A stretch of DNA of 64,000 nt. It comes from Ochrobactrum sp. CM-21-5. Lineage in GTDB: Bacteria > Pseudomonadota > Alphaproteobacteria > Rhizobiales > Rhizobiaceae. The notes under the pieces were generated by a model. It was not told the DNA's origin, ran no database searches, and worked only from the letters and a program-made list of their open reading frames with translations. The stretch lies in the NCBI RefSeq assembly GCF_014253075.1, contig NZ_JACLZJ010000005.1, forward strand, positions 221,545 through 285,544. The letters are read 5' to 3'. Below, piece by piece: positions 28,318 through 37,748 of this stretch (position 1 is its first letter; every line of letters starts with the position of its first letter). Made by a program: the position numbers and the translations under genes.

Positions 28318-28342
28318 AACGGACGGTAGTGGCGAAGGTTCC
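28318..28342 (-). promoter_or_regulatory. EcfG-type (general stress sigma) promoter for the 120-residue gene
   Basis: On the minus strand GGAAC (28342-28338), a 16-base spacer, and CGTT (28321-28318), an exact match to GGAAC-N16-17-CGTT. The -10 element is 34 bases before the ATG. Confidence 0.75.
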
Positions 28343-28522
28343 CTTCCCTTCAAGATGAGAACCCTGTCCATCAACAACCGTTCAATGATCAAACATTTGG
28401 AATGCCCAGAGCCGAAGCGTTGGAACCCGATAAAAAAACACAACCTCGAACGCCTTCTCCTATCGCTCGGCAGACCTATATCGAAATGGGACCGTTTTAA
28501 CTGTGACTGGAAAGGACAATCC

Positions 28523-29062
28523 ATGGCCATTACCAGAAAAGAGGAAGCCCGAGCGCTGAATGCCGACGAAAAAGAACTGGTGGAGAAATCACACCACCCG
28601 TTCCTTCAAGAAGTACCCGATGAGGAACTTTCCCAACTGGCAAAGCTGGTCCGTGAACGACGAACGAAAGCACGCGACATGGCCCATCAGCGCCGCCGCG
28701 AAATGCGTGGTAAAGCAACCAGTCGCAGCGCCAAAGCTTCCAAGGCCGATGAAGGTTCACATTTGAAAGTTGCCGTTCTGGCAATGGCATTGCGACGCGT
28801 CAATACAGAAGTTGAACGGCGACGGCGCATGGCAGCCAGCACACAGCTCGTCGTTAATGCCAGAAAGGCGCTGGCTTCCAAACAATCCGTAAGCGCAAAG
28901 AAAGACAAGACCTTCAACACGCGCCATGCACATGAGGGCATGCGGAACATTCCAAACGAAAAATACGACGGTCTTGTTCGCCCTTCCGAACGCGGGCGCT
29001 TGCGCAAGGCAGCAAGTGTTGCGCAAGCAAAACGCGACACACGGCAAAAAAACGCCGGTTAG
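28523..29062 (+). CDS. Basic hypothetical protein, 179 residues
   Basis: The start at 28523 follows GGAAAGGA at good spacing; 56 further codons upstream are open but unlike a protein. Highly charged: the first third is acidic/basic helical (NADEKELVEKSHHPFLQEVPDEELSQ), the rest Arg/Lys/Ala-rich (KARDMAHQRRREMRGKATSR, VNTEVERRRRMAAS), with a predicted isoelectric point well above 10. This suggests nucleic-acid binding, but no known domain is recognised. It shares the divergent region with the EcfG-controlled 120-residue gene; I see no EcfG site in its own orientation. Its last bases overlap the convergent aldo/keto reductase gene by 4. Confidence 0.72.
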   Translation: MAITRKEEARALNADEKELVEKSHHPFLQEVPDEELSQLAKLVRERRTKARDMAHQRRREMRGKATSRSAKASKADEGSHLKVAVLAMALRRVNTEVERRRRMAASTQLVVNARKALASKQSVSAKKDKTFNTRHAHEGMRNIPNEKYDGLVRPSERGRLRKAASVAQAKRDTRQKNAG

Positions 29063-29904
29063 AGCATTTCGAGCGCTGTTTTCCGCGTGGGTGGCAAGAA
29101 GACACGGTCGAGGCGGGCCAATTGCTCATCATTCAAACGCAAATCGACCGCTTTCCGGTTTTCTTTGACGTGATGCAGATTAGATGATTTCGGAATGGCG
29201 ATCACATCGCCATTTCGCATCGCCCAAGCTAGCGCTACCGCAGCGGGAGTGACACCGGTTTCATTCGCAATGTCATCCAGAACCCCGTTACCCAAAAGCC
29301 GCCCCTGCTCAATTGGAGAGTAAGCCATCACCGGAACTCGGCGCTCCCGGCACCAAGGCATGAGATCGAATTCCGGCCCACGTCGGGTGAGATTATAAAG
29401 AATCTGATTTGTCGAGACAGCGTCGCCACCGGCTACGTCGACCAGCGCCTTCAAGTCATTGGTGTCGAAATTACTTACGCCCCAATCGACAATCTTTCCC
29501 GCCGTTTGCAGTGCCTCAAAGGCTTCCAGCGTTTCTTGCAGAGGGTGGCGTCCCCGCCAGTGGAGAAGGTAAAGGTCAATCCTGTCTGTACCAAGCCGCT
29601 CAAGACTGCGCTCGCAGGCCTCGATTGTGCCTTCGCGGGACGCGTTGTAAGGCAGCACCTTACTGACAAGAAACACCTTGTCACGACGGTCGGCGATGGC
29701 TTCGCCCACCACCTCTTCCGCCTCTCCATCCGCATACATCTCCGCTGTATCGATCAGCGTCATGCCAAGATCGATCCCACATTGAAGCGCTTCCACCTCG
29801 TAGCGACGCTGCGCGGAATCCTCACCCATATACCAGGTGCCCTGGCCGAGAGCGGATACGCATCGGCCAGAAGGCAAAACCAGTTGAGCAATAGATTCCG
29901 ACAC
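29059..29904 (-). CDS. Aldo/keto reductase
   Basis: 281 residues, GTG start. (beta/alpha)8-barrel NADPH-dependent oxidoreductase with the catalytic tetrad D52, Y57, K82, H115 in LIDTAEMYADG, LVSKVLP and LYLLHWRG. A later VIAIPKSSNLHHVKENRKA is the NADPH-binding segment. It reduces aldehydes or ketones; the physiological substrate cannot be read from sequence. The start lies 14 bases downstream of the TRAP permease stop codon, so it may belong to the transporter operon, hinting that the imported carboxylate is metabolised by it. Confidence 0.9.
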   Translation of the reverse strand: MSESIAQLVLPSGRCVSALGQGTWYMGEDSAQRRYEVEALQCGIDLGMTLIDTAEMYADGEAEEVVGEAIADRRDKVFLVSKVLPYNASREGTIEACERSLERLGTDRIDLYLLHWRGRHPLQETLEAFEALQTAGKIVDWGVSNFDTNDLKALVDVAGGDAVSTNQILYNLTRRGPEFDLMPWCRERRVPVMAYSPIEQGRLLGNGVLDDIANETGVTPAAVALAWAMRNGDVIAIPKSSNLHHVKENRKAVDLRLNDEQLARLDRVFLPPTRKTALEML

Positions 29905-29918
29905 GTTTCACCCCGCTT

Positions 29919-31970
29919 TCATGCAAGCCGCGGCTGGCGCACCGCGGACAGATGCCGAACAACGATAGGTGCCAGCAGCAATAGTCCCAGCAGAGAAGAA
30001 TAAAGCTCAGGGGCAACGAGCAGCATAGCCGCGATCACGAGCAGCACATTTTCCCAACTCTTGGTGCGTACCAGGAAAAAGCGTGACAGCGCGGCGCCAA
30101 GTGCCGTTATACCGATCGTGCAGCCGAGAAATGCGATTGCGAAATCCATCCAGTTGAAATTGGAGGTAACGAGCAACAACGACGGCGAGAAAACAAAGAC
30201 AAAGGGCACCAGCACCTTGCCAAGCCCAAGCCGGAAAGCCGTATTGCCGGTTTTGAACGGATCCGCACCCGCCATACCTGCTGCCGCATATGCGGCCAAT
30301 GCCACAGGCGGCGTGATGTCTGCAAGAACCCCGTAGTAGAACACGAAGAAATGCGCGACAATGGGTTCCACGCCAAGCAGTCCCAGCGCAGGCGCAGCAA
30401 TGGTCGCCATAATGATATAATTGGCGGTCGTCGGAATGCCACAGCCCATCAGAATGCAGACGATGCCTGTCATGATAAGCGTGAACAAAAGCGTCAGTGT
30501 CTGCGGGCCAAACCAGCTTGCCGGAAGAATGGTGCCGAGGAACCCGGCCATTTGGGCAGCCGTAGAGGTGACGATGTAAGAGATTTTAAAACCGACGCCG
30601 GTGAGTGTCACGACACCAACGATGATACCCACGGTCGCGGCGGCTGCGCCAACGGCAAGTGCATATTTCGCACCGTCGCGCAGTCCGTCAAATATTTCGC
30701 CGATGCTCATACGCCGCCGCGGATTGAGAAGACCGACGAGGATGCAAAGCGTGATACCCCAGAAAGCCGCGAGATACGGCGTATAACCGGAAAGCAGCAC
30801 CGCGATCAGGACGACCAGCGGAATGACTGTCGGCCAGTCCCGCTTGAAAGCTTCCGTCAGGTCCGGGAGCTCTTCTCGTGTCATGCCGCGCAAGCCGCTG
30901 CGCTTGGCTTCAAAGTGCACCTGCATAAGAACGCCGAAAAAATGCATGAATGCCGGAACAATAGCTGCAAGGATGATGGTCGTATACGGCAAGTTGAGAA
31001 ACTCGATCATCAGGAACGCAGCCGCGCCCATGATCGGCGGGGTAATCTGCCCCCCGGTCGATGAAGCCGATTCCACTGCGGCAGCGAAATGGCGCTTGTA
31101 GCCGAGCCGGATCATGGCCGGAATGGTGAGCGAACCGACCGTCACGGTATTGGCAACTGACGAGCCTGAGATCATGCCGAAAAGCGCAGATCCGAAAATC
31201 GAAACCTTGGCGGGTCCCCCGGCGAAACGGCCGGCCACCCAGGCCGCACAATCAAGGAAAAGCTGCCCCAGCCCGATGCGTGTGGCGAACACGCCGAACA
31301 GCACAAAATGGAAGACATACGTCGCAACGACCCCGAGCGCGATGCCGTAAATGCCCTGCGTGGTCAGATACAGGTGATCGATCAGCTGGCTGACTGTGGC
31401 GCCGGGATGAACGAGGATGCCCGGCATTGACGGCCCGTACAGTGCATAGAGCATAAACAGGACGGAAATAATGGGCAACGGCCAGCCCACGGAGCGCCGT
31501 GTGGCTTCAAGCAGAACCAGGATCAATAACCCACCCAAAACAACATCGGTCGTCGTAGGATTGCCCACGCGGAATGCCAGATCGTCCAATGGAATCAATG
31601 GAACATGCAGGACCGCAACCACCGCGCCGATTGCCAGCGCCCAATCGATGATGGAAATACCGAGCGGACGCAGCAATGTGGATTTAGTGGGGCGGTCATA
31701 GCCTTTACGGGAAAAGGGAAACACCAGAAACACCAGTCCAAGGACAAAGGAAAGGTGAATTCCACGATGTACCATCTCGGACAAGAGTCCGAATCCCGCT
31801 GTGTAGTAATGGAAAATGGACAGAACGATCAGCAGCGCACCGACAATACGGGCTGCGAGCGGCGCAAGCGGACGAAAGCGGATTTCGGAATCAAACTTCT
31901 CTTCCAGTTCCCGCGCCTTCTCCTCATCGAGTTCCATGGGAGAAAGTTTTGTGTTTTCTTCTTGCGACAT
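29919..31970 (-). CDS. TRAP transporter permease, fused DctQM type (TAXI-associated)
   Basis: 683 residues with about 16 membrane helices. The first 190 residues or so correspond to the small 4-helix DctQ subunit and the rest to the 12-helix DctM subunit, with FGSALFGMISGSSVANTVTV and GGQITPPIMGAAAFLMIEFL as M-domain hallmarks. This 4TM/12TM fusion is typical of TAXI-type TRAP systems, which import carboxylates driven by a Na+ or H+ gradient. The matching binding protein is encoded 187 bases upstream on the same strand. Cytoplasmic N-terminus MSQEENTKLSPMELDEEKA is charged. Confidence 0.93.
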   Translation of the reverse strand: MSQEENTKLSPMELDEEKARELEEKFDSEIRFRPLAPLAARIVGALLIVLSIFHYYTAGFGLLSEMVHRGIHLSFVLGLVFLVFPFSRKGYDRPTKSTLLRPLGISIIDWALAIGAVVAVLHVPLIPLDDLAFRVGNPTTTDVVLGGLLILVLLEATRRSVGWPLPIISVLFMLYALYGPSMPGILVHPGATVSQLIDHLYLTTQGIYGIALGVVATYVFHFVLFGVFATRIGLGQLFLDCAAWVAGRFAGGPAKVSIFGSALFGMISGSSVANTVTVGSLTIPAMIRLGYKRHFAAAVESASSTGGQITPPIMGAAAFLMIEFLNLPYTTIILAAIVPAFMHFFGVLMQVHFEAKRSGLRGMTREELPDLTEAFKRDWPTVIPLVVLIAVLLSGYTPYLAAFWGITLCILVGLLNPRRRMSIGEIFDGLRDGAKYALAVGAAAATVGIIVGVVTLTGVGFKISYIVTSTAAQMAGFLGTILPASWFGPQTLTLLFTLIMTGIVCILMGCGIPTTANYIIMATIAAPALGLLGVEPIVAHFFVFYYGVLADITPPVALAAYAAAGMAGADPFKTGNTAFRLGLGKVLVPFVFVFSPSLLLVTSNFNWMDFAIAFLGCTIGITALGAALSRFFLVRTKSWENVLLVIAAMLLVAPELYSSLLGLLLLAPIVVRHLSAVRQPRLA

Positions 31971-32073
31971 ACTCGCTCAGCTCCGTAACGCTGTCGAAAC
32001 TAAAAATGACAATGAATGAATAAAACCGTCTGACAGGCCTCAGAAGCCCCGCAGCTGGCTTAAGAAACAGCCG

Positions 32074-32105
32074 CACCCGGCAGTCCCATCGGACCAGACC
32101 GGGTG
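32074..32105 (-). other. Hairpin between TAXI binding-protein gene and permease gene
   Basis: Stem CACCCGG-CAGTCC / GGACCAG-A-CCGGGTG with a 4-base loop and minor mismatches in the intergenic gap of 187 bases. There is no proper T run on the minus strand, so it may be a partial terminator or mRNA-stabilising element that gives more binding protein than permease. Confidence 0.5.
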
Positions 32106-32157
32106 TGCGCCATGCAAATTTGACCCTGCCATTCAATGATGAAGCGGACCCCAAACT

Positions 32158-33147
32158 CTACTTCAGAACGCCTGCTTCCTTATAGAAGCGTTCGGCACCC
32201 GGATGCAGTGGAATGCCAAGGCTGGTCGTCGCCGTATCCAGCTTGATCAGCTTGCCTTTGGCGTGACCCGCATCGAGCGCTTTGCGGGTATCGTCGTTCC
32301 AGAGGACTTTCGTAATGTTGTAGACGAGTTCATCCGGCTGCTTCGCATTGGTAACCCATTGGGCAGCCACAGCGAGTGTTGGCGTTTCGCCTACATCCTT
32401 ATAGACGTCGGCTGGTACGGTATCCTTGGAGAAGAAGCTGTATTTCTCAAGAATCTTGTCTGCTTCCGGGCCTGAGATTGGCACCAGAGAAATACCGTTC
32501 GAAGTCGCGAGCTCGGAAATCGCACCTGTTGGATAACCACCAACGAAGAAGTATGCGTCAAGCGCTCCATCCTTCAACCGTTCACCAGCGGGGCCCGGCT
32601 TCAGATGTTCTGCTTTGATGTCCTTTTCGCTGATGCCGAAGGCTTCCAGAACGATACGCGCATCGACAATCGTTCCCGAACCCGGCTCATCGATTGATAC
32701 ACGCTTGCCTTTAAGATCCGCCACCGATTTGATACCGGCATCTTTACGAGCGACGATGTGAATCGTTTCCGGGTAAAGCGTTGCAAGCAGACGCAAATCA
32801 TCAACTTTGCCCTTGCCTTCATAGAGACCCGTGCCGCTATGAGCCCAATAGGCTACGTCCGACTGGGTAAACCCCGACTCCAGCGCGCCCGATTGAATTG
32901 CATTGATGTTGGCAACCGACCCATTAGATGAAACAGCGGTAGCAACCAGGCCCGGTACGCCCTTTTCCCCTGCGCCCGAAATGGCATTGGCGATCAATCC
33001 GCCGATTGGATAATAAGTACCCGCAGTTCCGCCCGTTCCGATGCGGAAAAACGCAGGTGTCTGCGCTACTGCAATGCTCGCTCCCAGCGCGACCGCGCCC
33101 GCAACTGCTGCAACAGCTAAACGTCGAATTCGGTGACCTAACGTCAT
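32158..33147 (-). CDS. TAXI-family TRAP transporter solute-binding protein
   Basis: 329 residues from the ATG at 33147, supported by GGAAGGGGAAG; the open frame extends 59 codons further without a signal peptide. Signal peptide MTLGHRIRRLAVAAVAGAVA, cleavage near AVA-Q (about residue 29). The mature part starts FFRIGTGGTAGTYYPIGGL, the TAXI signature, followed by SNGSVANINAIQSGALESGF and WAHSGTGLYEG. It binds a solute (often glutamate or C4-type carboxylates in this family) in the periplasm and delivers it to the fused permease. The solute here is not deducible. Confidence 0.93.
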   Translation of the reverse strand: MTLGHRIRRLAVAAVAGAVALGASIAVAQTPAFFRIGTGGTAGTYYPIGGLIANAISGAGEKGVPGLVATAVSSNGSVANINAIQSGALESGFTQSDVAYWAHSGTGLYEGKGKVDDLRLLATLYPETIHIVARKDAGIKSVADLKGKRVSIDEPGSGTIVDARIVLEAFGISEKDIKAEHLKPGPAGERLKDGALDAYFFVGGYPTGAISELATSNGISLVPISGPEADKILEKYSFFSKDTVPADVYKDVGETPTLAVAAQWVTNAKQPDELVYNITKVLWNDDTRKALDAGHAKGKLIKLDTATTSLGIPLHPGAERFYKEAGVLK

Positions 33148-33357
33148 GACGCTTCTTCCCCTTCCATGAAATATTTTGTTCGGATTATGTCGGCGGAGCA
33201 TGGAAAGGTGAAAGGCGCTTGTCAACCACTCACCACATAATCCAAAGATCTCTATGATTGAAAATAGAAAAATTCGATGCGGAACCGGGCAAGAAACCGC
33301 TGCATCGCGCATTGCATGATACAATCATCCCGCATGACCGGACCTCGCAAGTGCATA

Positions 33358-34191
33358 TCAAAAGTGTAATCCGAACCCCTGCAAGAGCCTGCGGATCGCA
33401 TAATCCGGCTTCTGAGACGTAAAAACTGCCAGATCGTCATGATGATGAAGCCCGTCATTGCCGGAACGCAGTGACAGCAGCGAAACCGTGCGCCGCGCAA
33501 TCGCTTCAGCCGGATCAAGCCAGTCTACGGGCCAAGGGGCGAGACGGCGAAACACATTGGCAAGAAAAGGATAATGCGTGCACGCAAGCACCACAATGTC
33601 AGTGCGCTTGCCATCATGCTCCACGAAACATGGCGCAATCTGCTCCACAACCAGCGCTTCGTCGATTCTGTCGCCGCGAATATGCGCTTCGGCCAAACTC
33701 GCCAACTGATCCGCACCGACCAATCGCACATGACATTGCGAAGCAAACGACTGGATGAGATCGCGCGTGTAGGCACGTTTCACCGTTCCTGGCGTGGCAA
33801 GTACCGAAACAAGCCCGGACGATGTACGCTCGGCTGCGGGCTTGATCGCAGGCACCGTGCCGACGAAAGGAACCGACGGATAAGCATGCCGCAAATCGTC
33901 CAGCACCAGCGTCGAAGCCGTATTGCAGGCAATGACCGCGATTTCAGGGTCGTGCGCCGCGATGAACTTGCCGAACAATCCGACAATATGTTTCCGCAGC
34001 GCCTCCTCTTTCCAGTTGCCGTAGGGAAATCCGGCATCGTCGGCAATGTAGATAAAGCGGCGGTCCGGCATGAGCACCCGCGCCTCACGCAACACCGTCA
34101 GCCCGCCAATACCGCTGTCGAAAACCAGAACAGGCTTTTCTTCAACTATCCTCGAATTGCCGGAATAACTGGAAGCGGGTGCAAATTTCAT
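33358..34191 (-). CDS. murI: Glutamate racemase
   Basis: 277 residues. The catalytic cysteines are C89 in ACNTAS and C204 in ACTHYPF, with the N-terminal [14 protein letters not shown] (D25, S26) that positions the substrate. It interconverts L- and D-glutamate, supplying D-Glu for peptidoglycan. Its ATG overlaps the TGA of the upstream RNA methyltransferase gene (ATGA), so the two are translationally coupled. The C-terminus ([15 protein letters not shown]) is typical of the rhizobial group. Confidence 0.95.
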   Translation of the reverse strand: MKFAPASSYSGNSRIVEEKPVLVFDSGIGGLTVLREARVLMPDRRFIYIADDAGFPYGNWKEEALRKHIVGLFGKFIAAHDPEIAVIACNTASTLVLDDLRHAYPSVPFVGTVPAIKPAAERTSSGLVSVLATPGTVKRAYTRDLIQSFASQCHVRLVGADQLASLAEAHIRGDRIDEALVVEQIAPCFVEHDGKRTDIVVLACTHYPFLANVFRRLAPWPVDWLDPAEAIARRTVSLLSLRSGNDGLHHHDDLAVFTSQKPDYAIRRLLQGFGLHF

Positions 34192-35018
34192 TCCGCCTTG
34201 TCCTCACCTGCGGGCTTGCGCGCGCGTCCTTCCGGTGCGCCGGAACCGCGTGGTTTCTTCGGCGTAAAAACATCGAGGGAAGTGATAACTCCGCGCAGAA
34301 GCTTCAACTCCGCAGAAGCAAACCCCGCCCGCGTCAGCACCGCGCGCAAGTTGTTCACCATAATTTCCTTGCGTGCCTGAGGACGGAAATACCCCCTAAC
34401 ATCAAGGGCTTCTTCAATATGCTTGAAAAGACCGTGCAACTCTTCCTTTGGTGCAAGTTCCATATCCGGCCCGCGAAATATCGTATCGGTCTCCACGCTC
34501 ATGCCCGACTTCATCCACTCATACGACATCAGAAGCACAGCCTGCGCAATATTCAGCGACGCGAAGGCGGGATTGACGGGGAATGTCACCAGTTCGTCAG
34601 CCAGCCCCACTTCCTCATTACTGAGGCCAAAACGCTCGCGTCCGAACAGGATTCCAACCTTTTCACCTGTCGTAAAACGGCTACGCAAGGTGCGGCCCGC
34701 CTCAACTGGACTCCTCACCGGCTTAAAACCATCGCGCTCACGTGCGGTGGTTGCGTATACGAAATTCAAATCGGCAATTGCCGACGGCAAATCGTCAAAT
34801 ACAATGGCATTGTCGATGACATGATCCGCCTTGCTGGCGGCGGCTCGTGCTTTCTCGCTTGGAAATTCTTCGCGCGGATTGACGAGGCGTAGCTCTCCCA
34901 GACCGAAATTTGCCATGGCGCGGGCTACCATGCCGATATTCTCGGGCAATTGCGGCTCCACCAGCACAATTGCCGGTCCTTCCGCGATGATTGGGCGCTG
35001 TTTGTCGGTTCCTGCCAT
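34188..35018 (-). CDS. trmJ: tRNA/rRNA 2'-O-methyltransferase, TrmJ/SpoU type
   Basis: 276 residues from the ATG at 35018, chosen because GGAAGA lies 4-9 bases upstream; a further ATG at 35063 has no ribosome binding site. The SPOUT fold has motif 1 [20 protein letters not shown], motif 2 [17 protein letters not shown] and motif 3 [17 protein letters not shown]. TrmJ methylates the ribose of position 32 in several tRNAs using SAM. The C-terminal extension of about 40 residues is Lys/Arg-rich ([20 protein letters not shown]). It overlaps murI by four bases. Confidence 0.9.
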   Translation of the reverse strand: MAGTDKQRPIIAEGPAIVLVEPQLPENIGMVARAMANFGLGELRLVNPREEFPSEKARAAASKADHVIDNAIVFDDLPSAIADLNFVYATTARERDGFKPVRSPVEAGRTLRSRFTTGEKVGILFGRERFGLSNEEVGLADELVTFPVNPAFASLNIAQAVLLMSYEWMKSGMSVETDTIFRGPDMELAPKEELHGLFKHIEEALDVRGYFRPQARKEIMVNNLRAVLTRAGFASAELKLLRGVITSLDVFTPKKPRGSGAPEGRARKPAGEDKAE

Positions 35019-35197
35019 GATGTCTTCCGCATTTGCTATAAGATCGTGGCGTTTCCCTGACATAAATGGCTGAAAATCGCAAAGATTCCCCTTACGCCGC
35101 TCTCAGAAAAACGAGTGTAGTAGCCAGATAACACCTCTTTGCCTCTCATCCATGCCAGACTGTCCTGATCGACATCCAGGATTTCAGGGAGGAATTC

Positions 35198-35782
35198 ATG
35201 TCTGGCAAAAAGATTCTCATGCTCTGCGGTGATTTTGGTGAAGACTATGAAACCATGGTCCCGTTCCAGACACTACTCACCGTCGGCCATACTGTCCACG
35301 CCGTCTGCCCCGGCAAGAAGGCCGGTGATCACATTGCAACCGCCATCCATGATTTTGAAGGCCATCAGACCTACACCGAAAAGCCCGGCCACAACTTCGC
35401 TTTGAACGCGACTTTCGCTGATGTGAAGGCGGAGAGTTACGATGCCCTCGTCATTCCCGGTGGACGCGGACCAGAATATCTGCGTCTGGATGCCCAGGTT
35501 ATAGCCGTCGTGAAGCACTTCTTCGAAACAAACAAGCCGGTAGCGGCTGTTTGCCATGGCGCGCAACTTCTGGCCGCTGCTCGCGTTCTCGAAGGGCGCA
35601 CCTGTTCAGCCTATCCGGCTTGCCGTCCGGAAGTCGAGCTCGCTGGCGGTACATATGCCGATATCCCGGTCGATCAGGCCGTCACCGATGATAACCTCGT
35701 CACCTCGCCCGCATGGCCCGCCCATCCAGCGTGGCTTGCCCAGTTTCTCACCGTTCTTGGAACCAGGATCAGCCATAACTGA
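35198..35782 (+). CDS. DJ-1/PfpI family protein
   Basis: 194 residues with a strong GGGAGGAATT ribosome binding site. Class I glutamine-amidotransferase-like fold: E15 in GDFGEDYE, nucleophile elbow C119-H120 in VAAVCHGAQLL, and the region VIPGGRGPEYLR (about 85-96). The family includes deglycase/chaperone, cysteine protease-like and glyoxalase III members; which applies cannot be read here. The usual strand-9/10 region has SPAWPAHPAWLAQFL, as in the rhizobial branch. Divergent from trmJ-murI. Confidence 0.9.
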   Translation: MSGKKILMLCGDFGEDYETMVPFQTLLTVGHTVHAVCPGKKAGDHIATAIHDFEGHQTYTEKPGHNFALNATFADVKAESYDALVIPGGRGPEYLRLDAQVIAVVKHFFETNKPVAAVCHGAQLLAAARVLEGRTCSAYPACRPEVELAGGTYADIPVDQAVTDDNLVTSPAWPAHPAWLAQFLTVLGTRISHN

Positions 35783-35875
35783 CGCACTTTCAACTCCGCC
35801 TGCAATTCCCATGATGTGGTTGCAGGCGGAGGCAAACTGCGCGACAGTGAAGGGGAGATATTGTGGGAGATAACC

Positions 35876-36286
35876 ATGTGCAGGCTGTTCATCGGTGCAG
35901 ATCCGGAACTATGGCGGAGTGTAACACGATCCCTGCGCATCGACGGCGTGGTTACCAGCGTGCGGCTCGAGAATTTCTTCTGGTGGACACTGGAAGATGT
36001 CGCTGCACGTGACGAACTCACGGTGAGCCGATTGCTCGGCAAGCTCTACGATGAATCCCGCGACGAAGGGCATGATCTCGATAACTTCGCATCCTTCCTG
36101 CGGGTCTGCTGTGGCCGGTATATTTCCCTGCAATTGAGCGGTCTCGTCCCGACTGACAAGGCAGCGGCCATCTCATCGCTCGATGCCGATGCAATCCTTG
36201 CGCGTGAGCAGAAAAGTTACAGCGAACAGCGAGCAAGATGGGAGAAAACAGGCAGCATCGCGAGCACGGCGCATCGCGCGGCCTGA
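35876..36286 (+). CDS. Ribbon-helix-helix domain protein
   Basis: 136 residues from the ATG at 35876, preceded by GGGAG; the upstream open codons lack similarity. The segment VTSVRLENFFWWTLEDVAAR (about 25-45) followed by SRLLGKLYDES matches the RHH_4 (PF13467) fold, an aryl-sulfate-sulfotransferase-like ribbon-helix-helix group common in alphaproteobacteria. RHH proteins bind DNA as dimers, so a regulatory role is likely but its targets are unknown. The remainder (about 90-136) is helical and charged. Confidence 0.8.
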   Translation: MCRLFIGADPELWRSVTRSLRIDGVVTSVRLENFFWWTLEDVAARDELTVSRLLGKLYDESRDEGHDLDNFASFLRVCCGRYISLQLSGLVPTDKAAAISSLDADAILAREQKSYSEQRARWEKTGSIASTAHRAA

Positions 36287-36319
36287 TATTCATCTTTTCT
36301 CGAAATTTTCATCATCAAG

Positions 36320-36335
36320 TTGGCCTATAGGCCAA
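36320..36335. promoter_or_regulatory. 16-bp perfect palindrome upstream of icd
   Basis: TTGGCCTATAGGCCAA, perfectly self-complementary, lies 19 bases upstream of the putative -35 box of icd, a position typical for an activator site. No T run follows, so it is not a terminator of the preceding gene. Confidence 0.45.
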
Positions 36336-36354
36336 AGAATAAGCCTCTTGCGCT

Positions 36355-36382
36355 TTGCCTTATTCCTTACGGGTGCTATACG
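36355..36382 (+). promoter_or_regulatory. Putative sigma-70 promoter of icd
   Basis: -35 TTGCCT (36355-36360), 16-base spacer, -10 TATACG (36377-36382), with the ATG 31 bases further on. A reasonable but not perfect housekeeping promoter. Confidence 0.5.
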
Positions 36383-36413
36383 GGCGCGACGCATTTAAAA
36401 AGAGGCTTCATCC

Positions 36414-37628
36414 ATGGCAAAAATCAAGGTTGCGAACCCTGTAGTTGAACTCGATGGCGACGAGATGACACGCATCATCTGGCAGTTCATCAAGGACAAG
36501 TTGATCCATCCCTACCTCGACATCGACCTGAAGTACTACGACCTGTCGGTCGAACACCGCGATGCGACCAATGATCAGGTCACCGTCGATGCAGCCAATG
36601 CCATCAAGGAACATGGCGTCGGTGTAAAGTGCGCAACCATCACGCCCGATGAAGCCCGCGTAGAGGAGTTCAAGCTCAAGAAGATGTGGAAGTCGCCGAA
36701 CGGCACTATCCGCAACATTCTCGGCGGCGTTATCTTCCGCGAGCCGATCATCTGCAAGAATGTCCCTCGCCTCGTTCCGGGCTGGACCCAGCCAATCATT
36801 GTCGGCCGTCATGCATTCGGCGACCAGTACCGCGCAACCGACTTCAAGTTCCCGGGCAAGGGCACGCTGTCGATCAAGTTCGTCGGCGAAGACGGCGAAA
36901 CCATCGAGCATGAAGTCTACCAGGCTCCGTCAGCTGGTGTGGCTCTCGCCATGTACAATCTCGACGAATCGATCCGTGAGTTTGCACGCGCTTCGCTCAA
37001 CTACGGTCTGCAGCGCGGTTATCCAGTCTATCTCTCGACCAAGAACACCATCCTGAAAGCCTATGACGGTCGCTTCAAGGACATTTTCCAGGAAGTCTTC
37101 GACGCCGAGTTCGCCGAGAAATTCAAGGCAGCCAAGATCTGGTACGAGCACCGCCTCATCGACGACATGGTTGCATCGGCTCTCAAGTGGTCGGGCGGTT
37201 ATGTCTGGGCTTGCAAGAACTACGACGGCGACGTGCAGTCAGATATCGTGGCACAGGGCTTCGGCTCGCTCGGCCTGATGACCTCGGTACTGATGTCCCC
37301 GGACGGCAAGACGGTTGAAGCTGAAGCCGCGCACGGCACCGTGACCCGTCACTACCGTCAGCATCAGAAGGGCGAGGAAACCTCGACCAACTCGATTGCC
37401 TCGATCTTTGCCTGGACCCGCGGCCTCGCACATCGCGCCAAGCTGGACGACAATGCAGAACTGAAGAAGTTTGCCGAAACGCTGGAAAAGGTGTGCATCG
37501 ACACCGTTGAAAATGGCTTCATGACCAAGGATCTGGCTCTCCTGATCGGTCCGGATCAGCCTTGGCTTTCGACCACCGGATTCCTCGACAAGATCGACGA
37601 AAACCTTCAGAAGGCCATGGCTGCCTGA
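36414..37628 (+). CDS. icd: NADP-dependent isocitrate dehydrogenase (type II)
   Basis: 404 residues, homodimeric eukaryote-like class. [20 protein letters not shown] at the start, KSPNGTIRN (substrate serine loop), and [20 protein letters not shown], the coenzyme-specificity segment for NADP (H/R contacts with the 2'-phosphate). It oxidatively decarboxylates isocitrate to 2-oxoglutarate in the TCA cycle and makes NADPH. AGAGG lies upstream. A terminator follows 37 bases after the stop. A 16-bp palindrome precedes the promoter. Confidence 0.96.
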   Translation: MAKIKVANPVVELDGDEMTRIIWQFIKDKLIHPYLDIDLKYYDLSVEHRDATNDQVTVDAANAIKEHGVGVKCATITPDEARVEEFKLKKMWKSPNGTIRNILGGVIFREPIICKNVPRLVPGWTQPIIVGRHAFGDQYRATDFKFPGKGTLSIKFVGEDGETIEHEVYQAPSAGVALAMYNLDESIREFARASLNYGLQRGYPVYLSTKNTILKAYDGRFKDIFQEVFDAEFAEKFKAAKIWYEHRLIDDMVASALKWSGGYVWACKNYDGDVQSDIVAQGFGSLGLMTSVLMSPDGKTVEAEAAHGTVTRHYRQHQKGEETSTNSIASIFAWTRGLAHRAKLDDNAELKKFAETLEKVCIDTVENGFMTKDLALLIGPDQPWLSTTGFLDKIDENLQKAMAA

Positions 37629-37664
37629 TTGGAACGCTGACGCTTCATCGTCAGGCATTCAAAG

Positions 37665-37691
37665 AAACCCGGTCCAAAAGGCCGGGTTTTT
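37665..37691 (+). terminator. Intrinsic terminator of icd
   Basis: AAACCCGG / CCGGGTTT stem with a central T-G and a loop of about four A, followed by a T run (TTTTTCATTT). It separates icd from the GST gene. Confidence 0.85.
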
Positions 37692-37748
37692 CATTTCCTT
37701 TTTCGTGCAGAAAGCGCATCCTGAACCGCATCTGATATGGAGGAGAGA

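Noticed and set aside
28410..28450. GGAAC at 28421 as an EcfG promoter for the basic 179-residue gene
   Set aside because: No CGTT at 16 or 17 bases; the spacing criterion fails.
30351..31064. 237-residue plus-strand frame inside the TRAP permease gene
   Set aside because: Antisense of a membrane protein; very Asp/Arg-rich, no start signal, and the minus-strand gene is unambiguous.
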